NCBI GenBank assembly: GCA_030141585.1
Contig: JAQIFP010000001.1
Coordinates: 124,001 to 188,000, forward strand
From: Ophryocystis elektroscirrha
Taxonomy: Eukaryota > Apicomplexa > Conoidasida > Neogregarinorida > Ophryocystidae
DNA length: 64,000 nucleotides
Reading direction: 5' to 3'
The position numbers and the translations under genes were made by a program. Positions 38,944 to 52,300 of the stretch are shown in pieces. The notes below the pieces were generated by a model. It saw nothing but the letters and a program-made list of their open reading frames with translations, searched no databases and was not told the DNA's origin. The first letter of the stretch is position 1. Every line of letters starts with the position of its first letter.

Positions 38944-40040
38944 ATTACTTGCATACATTATTTTTATTTTTTTCATGCATATTCTGGTTCCATTTAGATA
39001 ATTATAAAGTGTTTTACAGTTTGATGATATTTGTTTTAATTCAGGAGTTCCTGGAGTTAATCCAGAAAGGTTTGAAGAAGCAGTGAAAACTCCTAAACAT
39101 TGCGCGCTATCTCTCGTTGGAGAACCAATTATGTATCCCCTCTTGAACAAATTACTATCTTTAATGCATGAAAAACACATCTCAACATTTCTGGTAATAA
39201 TTGTGTATACATAAAATATATTTTTAGGTTACAAATGCTCAATTTCCTGAAGAAATGAAAAAATTAAGTAGAGTTACTCAGCTATATATGTCTGTGGATG
39301 CAGCGACACCAGAAACTTTAAAAGCTATCGGTATATTGATACTTTTTATTAGAAAAATTGAATAGACCAACCTTTGAATGAAGATTATTGGGAACGTTTC
39401 CAACAATGTTTGAGTATTTTACATGATTATCCAACAAGAACTGTCTTTAGATTAACATTAGTCAATACATATAATATGCAGGTATAGTTATCTTTATTTC
39501 TAATATCATAATAGCAAGCGAAAGAGTTTGGAGAATTGATTTTGAAAGCCCTACCAGATTTTATTGAAATAAAAGCTGTAACGTTCTCGGGAGTTTCAAA
39601 TAATATAAAAAAAATAACTATGAAAGATATTCCATGGCATGATGAAGTACATAAAATTATTTATATATATATATATATTATAATCAGGTCATTGACTACG
39701 CTAAAGCTATTGTTAGCTCTAATACTCGATTAAGCGAGATTTATGATATTGGTTGCGAACATAAACATTCGTGCTGCGTACTTATAGCGTCCAAAAAATT
39801 TTTCATCAATAATAGATGGCATACATGGATAAATTATGAAAAATTTTTCCAACTTGTAAGTTTTGAAAAATATATAATTTAAAATTTAAGGTTGAAAGCG
39901 GAAAACCTTTCACTAGTTTAGATTATTGCGCAGAAACTCCTTATTGGGCTGTCTATAACTCTGTTGAACGAGGTTTCGATCCATTAGAAGAAAGAGTTTA
40001 CACTAAAGGAAAAAATAAGAGGCTTATGGCAGCAAAATAA
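37786..40040 (+). CDS. TYW1: tRNA wybutosine synthase TYW1 (flavodoxin + radical SAM)
   Basis: Converts N1-methylguanosine-37 of tRNA-Phe to the tricyclic 4-demethylwyosine, using pyruvate, SAM and a 4Fe-4S cluster. The N-terminal flavodoxin domain (about 25-200) has the FMN loop ILYGSQGRTAEFAAKLF and ILGFGDSQYENFC. An acidic linker follows (about 205-235). The radical-SAM part has the TYW1 hallmark CMEATPSLACANKCVFCWRH, which holds the CxxxCxxC cluster motif, and NPVGKSWKWKTDDPEMI. Later exons give VTNAQFPEEM, LYMSVDAATPETLKAI, PDFIEIKAVTFSG and the typical end (LDYCAETPYWAVYNSVERGFDP). There are about seven exons, with the last six introns mostly 35-60 nt; the first (from 38821) is about 220 nt and TA-rich. 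TYW1 with a flavodoxin domain is the usual eukaryotic form. Confidence 0.96.
38885..38942. repeat. (TA)n microsatellite in TYW1 intron 1
   Basis: Alternating TA with a few TG/CA interruptions covers about 58 bp inside the first TYW1 intron. Similar short TA runs occur in the introns near 39660-39680 and 46466-46482. Apparent reading frames through it (YIYIYIY) are not coding. Confidence 0.9.
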
Positions 40041-40141
40041 ATGTATTATATAATATTAAATAAAAATCTTACATAAGCTATAAGTAAAATAACCTAAAAC
40101 TATTTTTTTTTATCTAAGATGTCACAGTATGTTTTTAGGTT

Positions 40142-40641
40142 ATGAACCAACGAGATAGAGGCATTGCGCCAAATAATTTGTATTTACATGGCTACGGCAA
40201 ACAATGGGGTGAAAGTTTAACTTATACTACTGGATTGTCATTCGGAACTGGTTTGTGTTTAACATAACGACATATGAAACATTTTAGGACTCATGTTAGG
40301 AGGAACTTACGGATTTTGTCTTGGATTAAGTAGACCATTACCTACCTATAGATTACAGCTGAACAGCGTTTTAAACTCGTGTTGCACGTATGGTCCTAAG
40401 GTAGCCAACTGTTTTGCTATTTTTGGTATATTTATCTGCGAACAATTTTATTTTTGCAAAATTAGCCATGTTACAATTTGGATTTAATTCCGCTCTGAAA
40501 AAAAGCTCACTGCCACTGACAGATATCACAAAATCTACCGCTGCTGGAGCTTTTTCGGGTTACTTGTATTCTCTCAAAAGCTCACCGCGAGTCAAACTAG
40601 TTTGTGTGCTAGGTTCATCATGTAATATTTTAATATTTTAA
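40142..40641 (+). CDS. TIM23: Mitochondrial import inner-membrane translocase TIM23
   Basis: Channel-forming subunit of the presequence translocase of the inner mitochondrial membrane. Three exons separated by introns of about 38-40 nt. The frame from ATG 40142 gives about 140 aa with the Tim17/22/23 pattern: GESLTYTTGLSFGTG, then LMLGGTYGFCLGLSRPLP, RLQLNSVLNSCCTYGPKVAN, and STAAGAFSGYLYSLKSSPR. The pieces GGTYG and LRLNSVLN-type are specific for Tim23 over Tim17 and Tim22. The acidic N-terminal receptor domain of yeast Tim23 is very short here (about 20 residues). It starts 101 bp after the TYW1 stop, on the same strand. Confidence 0.9.
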
Positions 40642-40824
40642 TTTATTTTTATTAGTTGCATTTTTTACCACAAGTTTAGCTTCGAAATATAGAATTTTAT
40701 AATTTAACAAATTAAAAATTGGAGCAAAACCATTCATTCATGTATTTAATCAAATGCATATCTGTGCTTAACAAAATAATGTTGTTCAGATATGTGCAAT
40801 TTTTTTTTCATTACCGGATAATAA

Positions 40825-41984
40825 ATGTCGGAAAAGAAAAAAAAAAATAAAATTGTTAAAGATTTTGCTATTGGAGGTTTTTCAGCAGCTTTGTCAAAAT
40901 CTGTGATTGCACCTCTAGAAAGAGTTAAATTATTATTACAACTTCAAGATTCATCAACTTCATTTATTTCATATAAAGTTTCCAGATATACAGGAATATT
41001 AAATTGTTTTTACCGTGTTGTGCGTGAACAGGGTATTTTATCTCTCTGGAGAGGAAACGTAGCTAATTGTTTACGATACTTTCCAACTCAAGCGTTTAAT
41101 TTTCTTTTTAAAGATACCATAAAAGCTTTATTACCTCAATATGACAAAAAAAAGGAATTTAAACGTTTTTTTGCTGCCAACGTTCTGTCAGGAAGTCTTG
41201 CTGGAGCGATTTCACAGTGTATAGTTTACCCTTTAGATTTTGCTCGTACAAGATTGGCAGCAGACATAGGACACAATTCTACAAGGGAGTTCAAAGGTTT
41301 AGTTGATTGTATACATAAAATATCTTCCATATCTGGAACAAGATCTTTATATCAAGGTTTCGGAGCTTCTGTGCAAGTGAGCTAACACAATTTATACTGT
41401 ATTATTATATAATAATACAATACTAGAGGAAATAACTTTGCCGATAATGAAAATATATAACATTAATAATGCACGATTTTTTATTAATAATAACATGTAT
41501 TTAATCCGCGAATTTATTTCTTTATAATAAGTAGATTATAATAATATTAAATCAATTTGTATGCATAATCGAACCTATCACAAATAAATTTATTTAATAA
41601 TACAAAATAATAATTTTAAATTGTATTTAGGGTATAATAGTTTACAGAGGAGTATATTTCGGTTTATATGATACATCAAAAGCATTACTGTTTCCAAATG
41701 ATAAGCATCCTAATTATATAAAAAAGTTCATTCTTGCTCAAGGTGTTACAACTACAGCAGGACTCGTTGCATACCCTTTCGATACAGTTCGTCGAAGAAT
41801 GATGATGATGGCAGGAAGAAAGAATCATATTTTGTATAAAAACACGTTAGACTGCTGGGTGAAAATCGCAAAAAATGAAGGAGTAACGTCTTTTTTTAAA
41901 GGCTCAATGTCTAATGCTCTTAGAGGGGTAGGCGGAGCTTTAGTATTGGTTTTATATGATGAATTACAAAAAGCATTTTCGTAA
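40825..41984 (+). CDS. Mitochondrial ADP/ATP carrier
   Basis: Inner-membrane exchanger of ADP for ATP. Two exons (40825-41376, 41631-41984) give 301 aa. The three mitochondrial-carrier repeats are complete, each with a PX(D/E)XX(K/R) signature: [24 protein letters not shown] and [13 protein letters not shown]. The last contains RRRMMM, the diagnostic ADP/ATP carrier motif. Second-helix motifs are present in each repeat ([40 protein letters not shown]). The intron of 254 nt falls exactly at GTG CAA|GGT. Confidence 0.97.
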
Positions 41985-42070
41985 CTCAAATTGTCAAGGA
42001 TTATAGTGAAATCATAGGAAAAATTATAGCAAAAACATTAATATACTGTTAATACCATAGTTCACCTGTT

Positions 42071-42589
42071 ATGAAAGAATATTCCCATGAAGAACTGACA
42101 CAGTACATGCAATTAGCGCTGGAGCAAGTTTGTATTCATTTTAAAACATTTTAAATAGGCCATAGAAGCAAATAAATCTGAAGAAGTTCCTATTGGATGT
42201 GTGTTGGTAGATCGAAGAACTGGTTCTGTCGTAGGGAAGGGAGCCAATGCTACAAATGAGTCTTTTAATGTATATACATTAATAACCATGCGTAAACTTA
42301 ATTAGGCAACTCGACATTCCGAACTGGTGGCTTTGGATGAGTTTTTGGGAACAAACATTGAATTAGAAGATTACACGGCTCATAAGGACAAACTGGATGA
42401 ATTACAATTTCTGGATGTATTTATTACATGTGAACCTTGTATCATGTGTGCAGCAGCATTGCGCTTTATGAGTAAAAAATTTTCTGTTAAAGCAAAATTA
42501 GATATACAAAGATGTTTCTATGGCTGTAGTAATGATCGTTTTGGTGGCTGTGGCTCTGTTTATCAAATTGCATCCTTGTATTATATATA
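42071..42589 (+). CDS. ADAT2: tRNA-specific adenosine deaminase 2 (ADAT2), cut by assembly gap
   Basis: Catalytic subunit of the ADAT2/ADAT3 enzyme that makes inosine-34 in tRNA anticodons. Exons start at ATG 42071 (MKEYSHEELTQYMQLALEQ), with two introns of about 30-40 nt. Zinc-site motifs are visible: ATRHSELVALDEF (the H-x-E element, here HSE instead of the common HAE) and FITCEPCIMCAAAL (PCxxC). CFYGCSNDRFGGCGSVYQI matches the ADAT2 C-terminal signature. An insertion of about 20 residues lies between HSE and PCxxC. The frame is still open at 42589, where the N gap begins. The 3' end is missing or lies just after the gap. Confidence 0.92.
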
Positions 42590-42689
42590 NNNNNNNNNNN
42601 NNNNNNNNNNNNNNNNNNNNNNNNNNNNNNNNNNNNNNNNNNNNNNNNNNNNNNNNNNNNNNNNNNNNNNNNNNNNNNNNNNNNNNNNN
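42590..42689. other. Assembly gap (exactly 100 N)
   Basis: A run of 100 undetermined bases. The round number indicates a scaffold placeholder, so the true size is unknown. It interrupts the ADAT2 gene. Confidence 0.99.
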
Positions 42690-43007
42690 ATACCGGATTA
42701 GTGTAGGCACGCTGCTAAGTTTATTAAATTATCGCGTAAATTATTTTTGGAAAGAAGTTGTCTTGTTTAAAGTCATTAATACATAAAGTTTAACATTCGT
42801 ATCTCCTTTAATTTTGTTTAATTTGTGTTACGTTGATTTTCGTTAAATTTTACGTAAAAAAATTTAGACAAACGTGAGAGAACTAATTATTTGGAGGTTT
42901 ACGTTTACATATCAGATTTAATTGAACAATATACATTATTTCATAATATTGATTGCTTAATTTGATAATGCACCAAATATAATTTGTTCCACAAACACAT
43001 AAGTTTA
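42690..43007. other. Region after the gap; possible ADAT2 3' end
   Basis: The first 95 bases keep frames open, for example HAAKFIKLSRKLFLERSCLV ending at TAA if spliced at the AG near 42707. This could be the last ADAT2 exon, but no family motif proves it. The remaining 220 bp are AT-rich with no frame, and must hold the promoter of the RRM-SPOC gene. Confidence 0.4.
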
Positions 43008-45192
43008 ATGCGTGCACACGCAGTTGAGCCAAACCCTAATTTATACATTCATAACGTCCCTAAAGTAATTAATGTGACGTGTTTATGATTTATAGGATGC
43101 AACAGAAGAGGAAATTAATTCTTTATTCTCTTCATTCGGAAATGTTGAACGAATCAAGGTAAGAAATTTACATTATAAGCTGCTTTTTGAAAAAGCAGTT
43201 TTCTAGTTTATAATTAACATCTTTTATGATAATTGCTATAGTTTTTATATTTAATGATTTTTCTTATTTTTTTCAGTTAAAAATCAATCAAAAAATAGGA
43301 CCCCAAGCTTTATATGCCTTTGTAACTTATTCAACAGTTGATGAAGCCCAAAATGCGTTGCAGAAACTAAACGGCTATGAAATACGTAGGTGAAATCAAA
43401 ACAGCCCTACGTTTGTGTAGGTTCCAGAAGATTAAGGATTGAGTTTCAAAAATGCAGAGATGACAATGGTACTAAATACTTATCTGTATATACACTGCTT
43501 CCACGTTCTTGAAATGATTTAAGTTGCTATTTATGATTGAATATACATGGTGCTAAAGCTCTATATGCATACCTTCATATTGTATATATATTGATCAGTC
43601 AATTCATTTTTGCTTAAAACCACATAATCTCTGTAGATGAACACCACAGACACATGTCAAAAGATAATCCACAGTCTCACGAATTTCGTCGAAAACGTGA
43701 TAAAGTAATGTATACATATATTCATTTTATACACTAGGAAGATCAAAATTTTTCATCTAGAGCTTCAGATGCAAAGGTATTGCATAAAATTTGTTAAATT
43801 GTAATATATTATTAAATGATGCCAAGTATTCATTATTTATTATTAGCACATAAAAAAAAATTATTTTAAGCAACAAGTTTGATTTATTTTTTTAATACCT
43901 TTTTTTTTCAGTCTGGTATGGCATATGAACAAAATGCTGAGTCCAATTCAATGAATAAGCGTTTGAAACAAAAGGCGAATGAACAGTCTTATGCATATTC
44001 CAATACCTATGAAAACAAGTATTATGATATGCAAGAAGAAAATGGTTTGCTCTTCATATAATCATATGTATACAGAAAGTTTAACCATAGAGCCTGTAGT
44101 CATTTATCTATATAAGTTATTGAAAGTAGCGCGTCCAGATTTATATAATAAACCTATAGATCATATCCAACATCCCAAAGAAGCATACATGACCAGTAAT
44201 CAATATTAACTTGTTAAATGCATGTATATATCTGACTTTGCGGTCTATAATAGAAAGAGCTTCAAAATATTGTAAAAACATCTTTTTTTTAGATATAAAT
44301 TCAACTCATGTTTCACAACCTAGTTCAAACATATACCCTCAAGAAGCCTTCATTTCCTCTTCCACTGGAGTCAAGTTAGACACCAAGTTAGATGACAAAA
44401 CAGCTGTAAATATTGTGGACCCTGGTACAGTAATTTGGAGCGGTCCACTCACAAGAAATAGCCGCAAAAAAGTTGATGTTGATCTTGTTTATTTTTACGG
44501 AGAACCTATTGGTTATTACTTGATAAATGTAATTATCCATATACACATTCAAATATTAAGTTTATTCTTTCTTTATATTAAATAAAAATCACTTGGTTTT
44601 AGGGTCTTCAAAAGCTGAATATTTCTCACAGAAGTTCATGGGACGATTTGCTAAAAAAAAATATAATTTCAACGTGTGCGTTGAAATTACCTGAAGGAGC
44701 ACTTAAAACAGAAGAAAGCCAATCTCTTTTCACGGAACACGTTACCTATTTAGCTAAGAAAGAAAGGGTAAGCTTTAGTTTTTTATATCTAAAAGCTTTG
44801 ACATGGACCTGGAATATATTTACAATATAGAAACAACTATTAAATTTTTTTATAAATGAATTATAATGCAGATAGATTTTATACATATGTATATGTATAT
44901 ATTACTTATTTTATAAAATGTGTTTTAGGCTGGAGTTGTTGCATTAGAAGAAAATGTATATATGTATTTAATACCACCCAAGTCACCATTGTTTGACAAA
45001 TTCAAAGGTGATGCTATTAAATCAAACGGAGAATATTTAATTGCCTTAATAGTTTTAAATAATACTTCTCAAAACGTTGGAAACATTCCTCCCCCACCCC
45101 CACCTGAATTATATGAAACAACCAATGAACCACCCCAACCAACCGCTTTACTAGATTTATTGAACAATTTAGTCCCTACCGCGAATACATAA
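43008..45192 (+). CDS. RRM + SPOC domain protein (Spen/FPA-like)
   Basis: RNA-binding regulator. The first exon starts at ATG 43008 (MRAHAVEPNPNLYIHNVPK) and splices to an RRM: RNP2 NLYIHNV, DATEEEINSLFSSFGNVERI, then RNP1-like ALYAFVTYSTVDEAQNAL. A basic, Asn/Gln-rich linker follows across several small exons, with one intron of 31 nt near 44054. The C-terminal half is a SPOC domain (TVIWSGPLTRNSRKKVDVDL; SHRSSWDDLL; HVTYLAKKERAGVVAL; MYLIPPKSPLFDKF; GEYLIALIVLN), ending in a proline-rich tail (PPPPPPELYE). RRM plus SPOC is the plan of Spen proteins and plant FPA, which act in transcriptional silencing and poly(A)-site choice. Here there is a single RRM. The domain calls are by motif; the function is inferred. 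Confidence 0.8.
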
Positions 45193-45381
45193 ATTATACT
45201 TATTCTTTCACAATCCATGATTACAAAATTGCTTTCTGATTCCTGCAAATAATTAATTGAAATTCATAGGGTTTTTTTTTAATTTACTAAAGAGGTTTAT
45301 TTAATCAGTTTAATATACATTTAAATTATAGAATGAACATTATTGTATTGTATACTAAAATTTGTACCTAATCAAAACAGA

Positions 45382-46556
45382 ATGGTGCTAATTATATTTT
45401 TAAATTTTATATTGCCATGTAACTGCTTGAGTATAATCAAAAACTATTCTTCAAGTCAATTACTTGCTAAATTTGTTTTACTTTACATCGTGGTTTTCTC
45501 AATAATCGCTTATTTATTGCCCTTTAGAAAAGAAGTTGAGCGAAAAAAACAATTTGATAAACTTATGAAAATTGCCGGTGAAGGCGTGAAAAGATACGAC
45601 TGGCCAGAAAATTTGATAAATGATTATGTAACATTGAAAAAACAACTTTTCAACAAATACGTTACAAATGGCAATATGGAATTAATGGATGCACAAGTTG
45701 AACGAACACAGCAATTTCAAAATAGTTGGCAAAGAAAGTATAAAATATAATAGAACTAAAATATTTGTTTATTTATTATTTCTTTAATTATTATTGTTTC
45801 ATAATATATCATTAATGCAAATAAATTAAATATTTCATGATGAAATTTATAATTTAACTGCATAAATATGTTATTTATAGTTTTTCTTATGTAGATACCT
45901 AAAGCCTAACGAAATACAAGAATATAAATCGACACTCTTACGTCTAACATCTGTTTTGATTACTCTATATGAAACCTCTAAAAGAGATTTTTCAATTAAA
46001 GCTGAATTAGAAGAAAAAAATTTAATTTCGCAAGATCATTGGAAAGAAATAAAAGAACATCATGAAATAGTTCAAACTTACTTGAATTTAGCAATGTATA
46101 AATAAATTTATTTGTATAAATATTGTTTAGATTGGACGCCAACTGCTTGGAAAACAATTGGGCTACATGTACATTAATTTATTTATAATATTATATTTAA
46201 AATAATTTATTATTAGTTAATTATATAATACAAGTATTATTAATCGATACTATAAAGTAATATGGAATATAATTGTATTCATAAGTTGTCAATATATACG
46301 CATATACAAATTATATTTCAGGTAAAACTGGATTATTACATTGGGCATTTGTCTTAGCGCAGCGTGAAAATGAAAAAAAGGAGCAGGGTTCAACAAATAG
46401 AGCAAAAGAGCGCCAAAGAAAACGCCAAATGAAAAAACAAAATGTCGGTATTTAAGATTTATATATATATATATAGCTTTCACTATTTTATATTGAGAAC
46501 TAATTTTTTGCAGGGTAAATCTGTAATTAGCTCAATTCAAGAAGAGGAAAAAAAAA

Positions 46557-46564
<8 letters not shown>
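45382..46564 (+). CDS. SEC66/SEC71-like ER translocon subunit
   Basis: Likely subunit of the Sec62/63 post-translational import complex of the ER. The start is ATG 45382 (MVLIIFLNFILPC), as the longer frame upstream has no ATG. Exons 45382-45737, 45895-46095, 46131-46168 and 46322-46443 keep frame. One membrane helix (LLAKFVLLYIVVFSIIAYLL) is followed by a cytosolic helical domain: YDWPENLINDYVTLKKQL, RLTSVLITLYETSKRDFSI, LISQDHWKEIKEHHEIVQ, AILDANCLENNWATC and GLLHWAFVLAQ. That order, with the N-W element in the last helices, matches the Sec66 family. The end is uncertain: without the last splice it stops at 46455; with a splice to 46514 it stops at 46564. The tail is Lys/Arg/Gln-rich. Confidence 0.7.
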
Positions 46565-48404
<1,840 letters not shown>

Positions 48405-48622
48405 TTTTTCAAAAGACTATATTTATAGATATATAATATAATGGCGCCTGAGTCACACAGACAAATATTAAAACGCACAGCATTATAATATCTTTTCTCT
48501 TATATTTAAAAAAATAGTATTAATGAAAGTAGATTATTACATAGTAATGAAAATTTAATTATATCTAGAAAAAAATTTTCAACCTTCAAAAAAAGATATA
48601 ACGTTAAGAGTATATTAAAAGC

Positions 48623-50442
<1,820 letters not shown>

Positions 50443-50561
50443 TCAGCTCCAAAAATCAGAACAAAAAATTATTTTTTGAAGAAATGATTGTATTAGCTGC
50501 TAATACGCTTTAGATACAGCTAAGACTTAAATCTGTTAGTCTTAGACATATTTTGTAATGT

Positions 50562-51052
50562 ATGACAAGTTCTATTGAAGAACTAGAAAAAAAAATATTG
50601 TTTGAAGAAGTTTCAAATAAAGATTCGATAAAGCTTGATGATGCACCTCAAGATACACCTACGATAAGAGTTGTCAAGTCAGAAGCAACGTCTTGTCCTC
50701 GATTCGGTTTACGAGAAATATCAAAAAACACTAAACCGACCAAAATATTACAAAAAAATCATAAAAAGATGAAATTACATAAACAATCAATGCGAAAAAT
50801 AAAGTGAGTTTTGTTTTTAAACTATGATAATTGTGGGTACTTTGAATAGAAGTACAGCAAATAAATGATATTTATTCATGGTTCTTAGTATGATTTTTCA
50901 GTTCCCAAAAAACTGATGGTAAACTGTCTCCTCAAAATGAGCAATTAGTTGAGCCACCTTCAGCGATTGAACGACTGATACTTCAAGGGGAACGAATATT
51001 GAAGAACCATTCCATAGAATTTACCAATGAAGTCACAAAAATACTTAAATAA
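50562..51052 (+). CDS. Small hypothetical protein (about 120 aa)
   Basis: Two exons (50562 to about 50802, then about 50901-51052) join in frame. The first part is acidic with a possible helix (SIEELEKKILFEEVSNKD), the middle is basic (KNTKPTKILQKNHKKMKLHK), and the second exon encodes SAIERLILQGERILKNHSIE. There is no signal peptide or membrane segment. I do not recognise the family. The gene is supported by ATG, frame, a GTGAGT donor and a TTTTCAG acceptor. It is divergent with RUVBL1, and its stop is 37 bp from the next convergent stop. Confidence 0.6.
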
Positions 51053-51089
51053 ATTCTGAACTTGATCGAACTTGCATTCATAAATAAAC

Positions 51090-51983
51090 TCAATAAAATA
51101 GAGGATCCTGTTCAGATGCGATTCCCGTCGCAGTGGTAGTTGATACCTAAAAATCGTTAATTTATATTACTGTTACTTCAATTTTTGTAACTCGAATTTG
51201 ACGATTACATATATACCGAATATTTATACATATACATATAGATGTACACGTAAAAAACTAATATCTTGTTTATAAAATTCGAATGATTAATTTAACAAAT
51301 TTTATTACCGTATAAGATGATAAAGATTGATCACGTGCAATGTTTAGTTGAACAATCAGCTTTTCAATAGACTTGTTTTTAATTATATCTAGATTGGACC
51401 CATGCATGTTGGAAAGAAGGTATTTTATTTCGATTAAACTTAGTTGCAAATTTTCTATAAGTAAGAAATACTGTTGTTCACTTAAGGCTGTTTCTGCAAT
51501 TTGAGCTGATTTTATAAATTCTGAGGATTCAGAACTTGACGCTTTTTTTGATAACGACTTCATTGATTCAACGTAAAACTGTTTTGTATCCCAATAGATA
51601 TTATAAATAATGTATATTAAACAGATTATCGTAAAGATAAACCATAGTGACCGCAATTTATATACAAAAATATACAAAAATAAGTTTATAGTGATAATTA
51701 CTGAGCATATTTTATTATGTTGACTTAGCTGAAACTGTTTTATTGGTTTGTACGTATTATCTCTATTTAAATAATTTAAGATTGTTTCTTGTTTGTCTTT
51801 TAATGTTTCTGTGATAGACTTTGACCTTTTTTTTTTTTCATAGATGAATTGTAATTCTGTTATGATTGAACGGACTCGATGTATTAAAGCGTTAATATCT
51901 GAGCAATCTTTTGGATCTTTAATAAGAATATTCAACAATTTATTACTCTCAACTAATACGATATGTAATTGATCAAAAAACAT
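51090..51983 (-). CDS. Two-TM coiled-coil protein, unknown function
   Basis: Exon 1 starts at ATG 51983 and covers about 225 aa. Exon 2 (about 51146-51090) adds VSTTTATGIASEQDPLFY. Residues 1-80 are helical and charged (SDINALIHRVRSIITELQFI). Residues about 92-130 form a hydrophobic hairpin: KICSVIITINLFLYIFVY, a short loop, then SLWFIFTIICLIYIIYNIYW. The rest is helical (AETALSEQQYFLLIENLQL). The plan of a membrane hairpin between coiled coils resembles ER-shaping or SNARE-like proteins, but no family signature is seen. It could be an endomembrane protein. Confidence 0.65.
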
Positions 51984-52300
51984 ATTTATGTAAAATAATT
52001 CTCGAGCTAATCATTAATTTGACAAATTATAACTCAAACTTATTCATTCGTTATGCAGTTAAAATACCTAGCTAATAATTAATCATATAAAAAGAATATT
52101 AAAAACTATTTCCGCTATCTAATATATTTTGATACAGATGATGTAATTAGTTATTAAGTAATAATTTTTGAAGTAAACAGGACTGCTATTGGTTATCATC
52201 AATGTCTATGAAAATTTCAAAACTCGTTTTGTGCGCAAAATAATTTTGATCTCAGCGAAAAAATTAGATTTATTGAATTTGTTTGGAATAGTTTTTATCC
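51984..52300. promoter_or_regulatory. Divergent intergenic region, 317 bp
   Basis: AT-rich spacer between the start codons of the two-TM protein (minus) and the solenoid protein (plus). There is no coding frame of protein-like composition. It must hold both promoters. No named element was seen. Confidence 0.45.

Noticed and set aside
38887..39180. Minus-strand frame ending in YIYIYIY
   Set aside because: Runs through the TA microsatellite and is antisense to a TYW1 exon.
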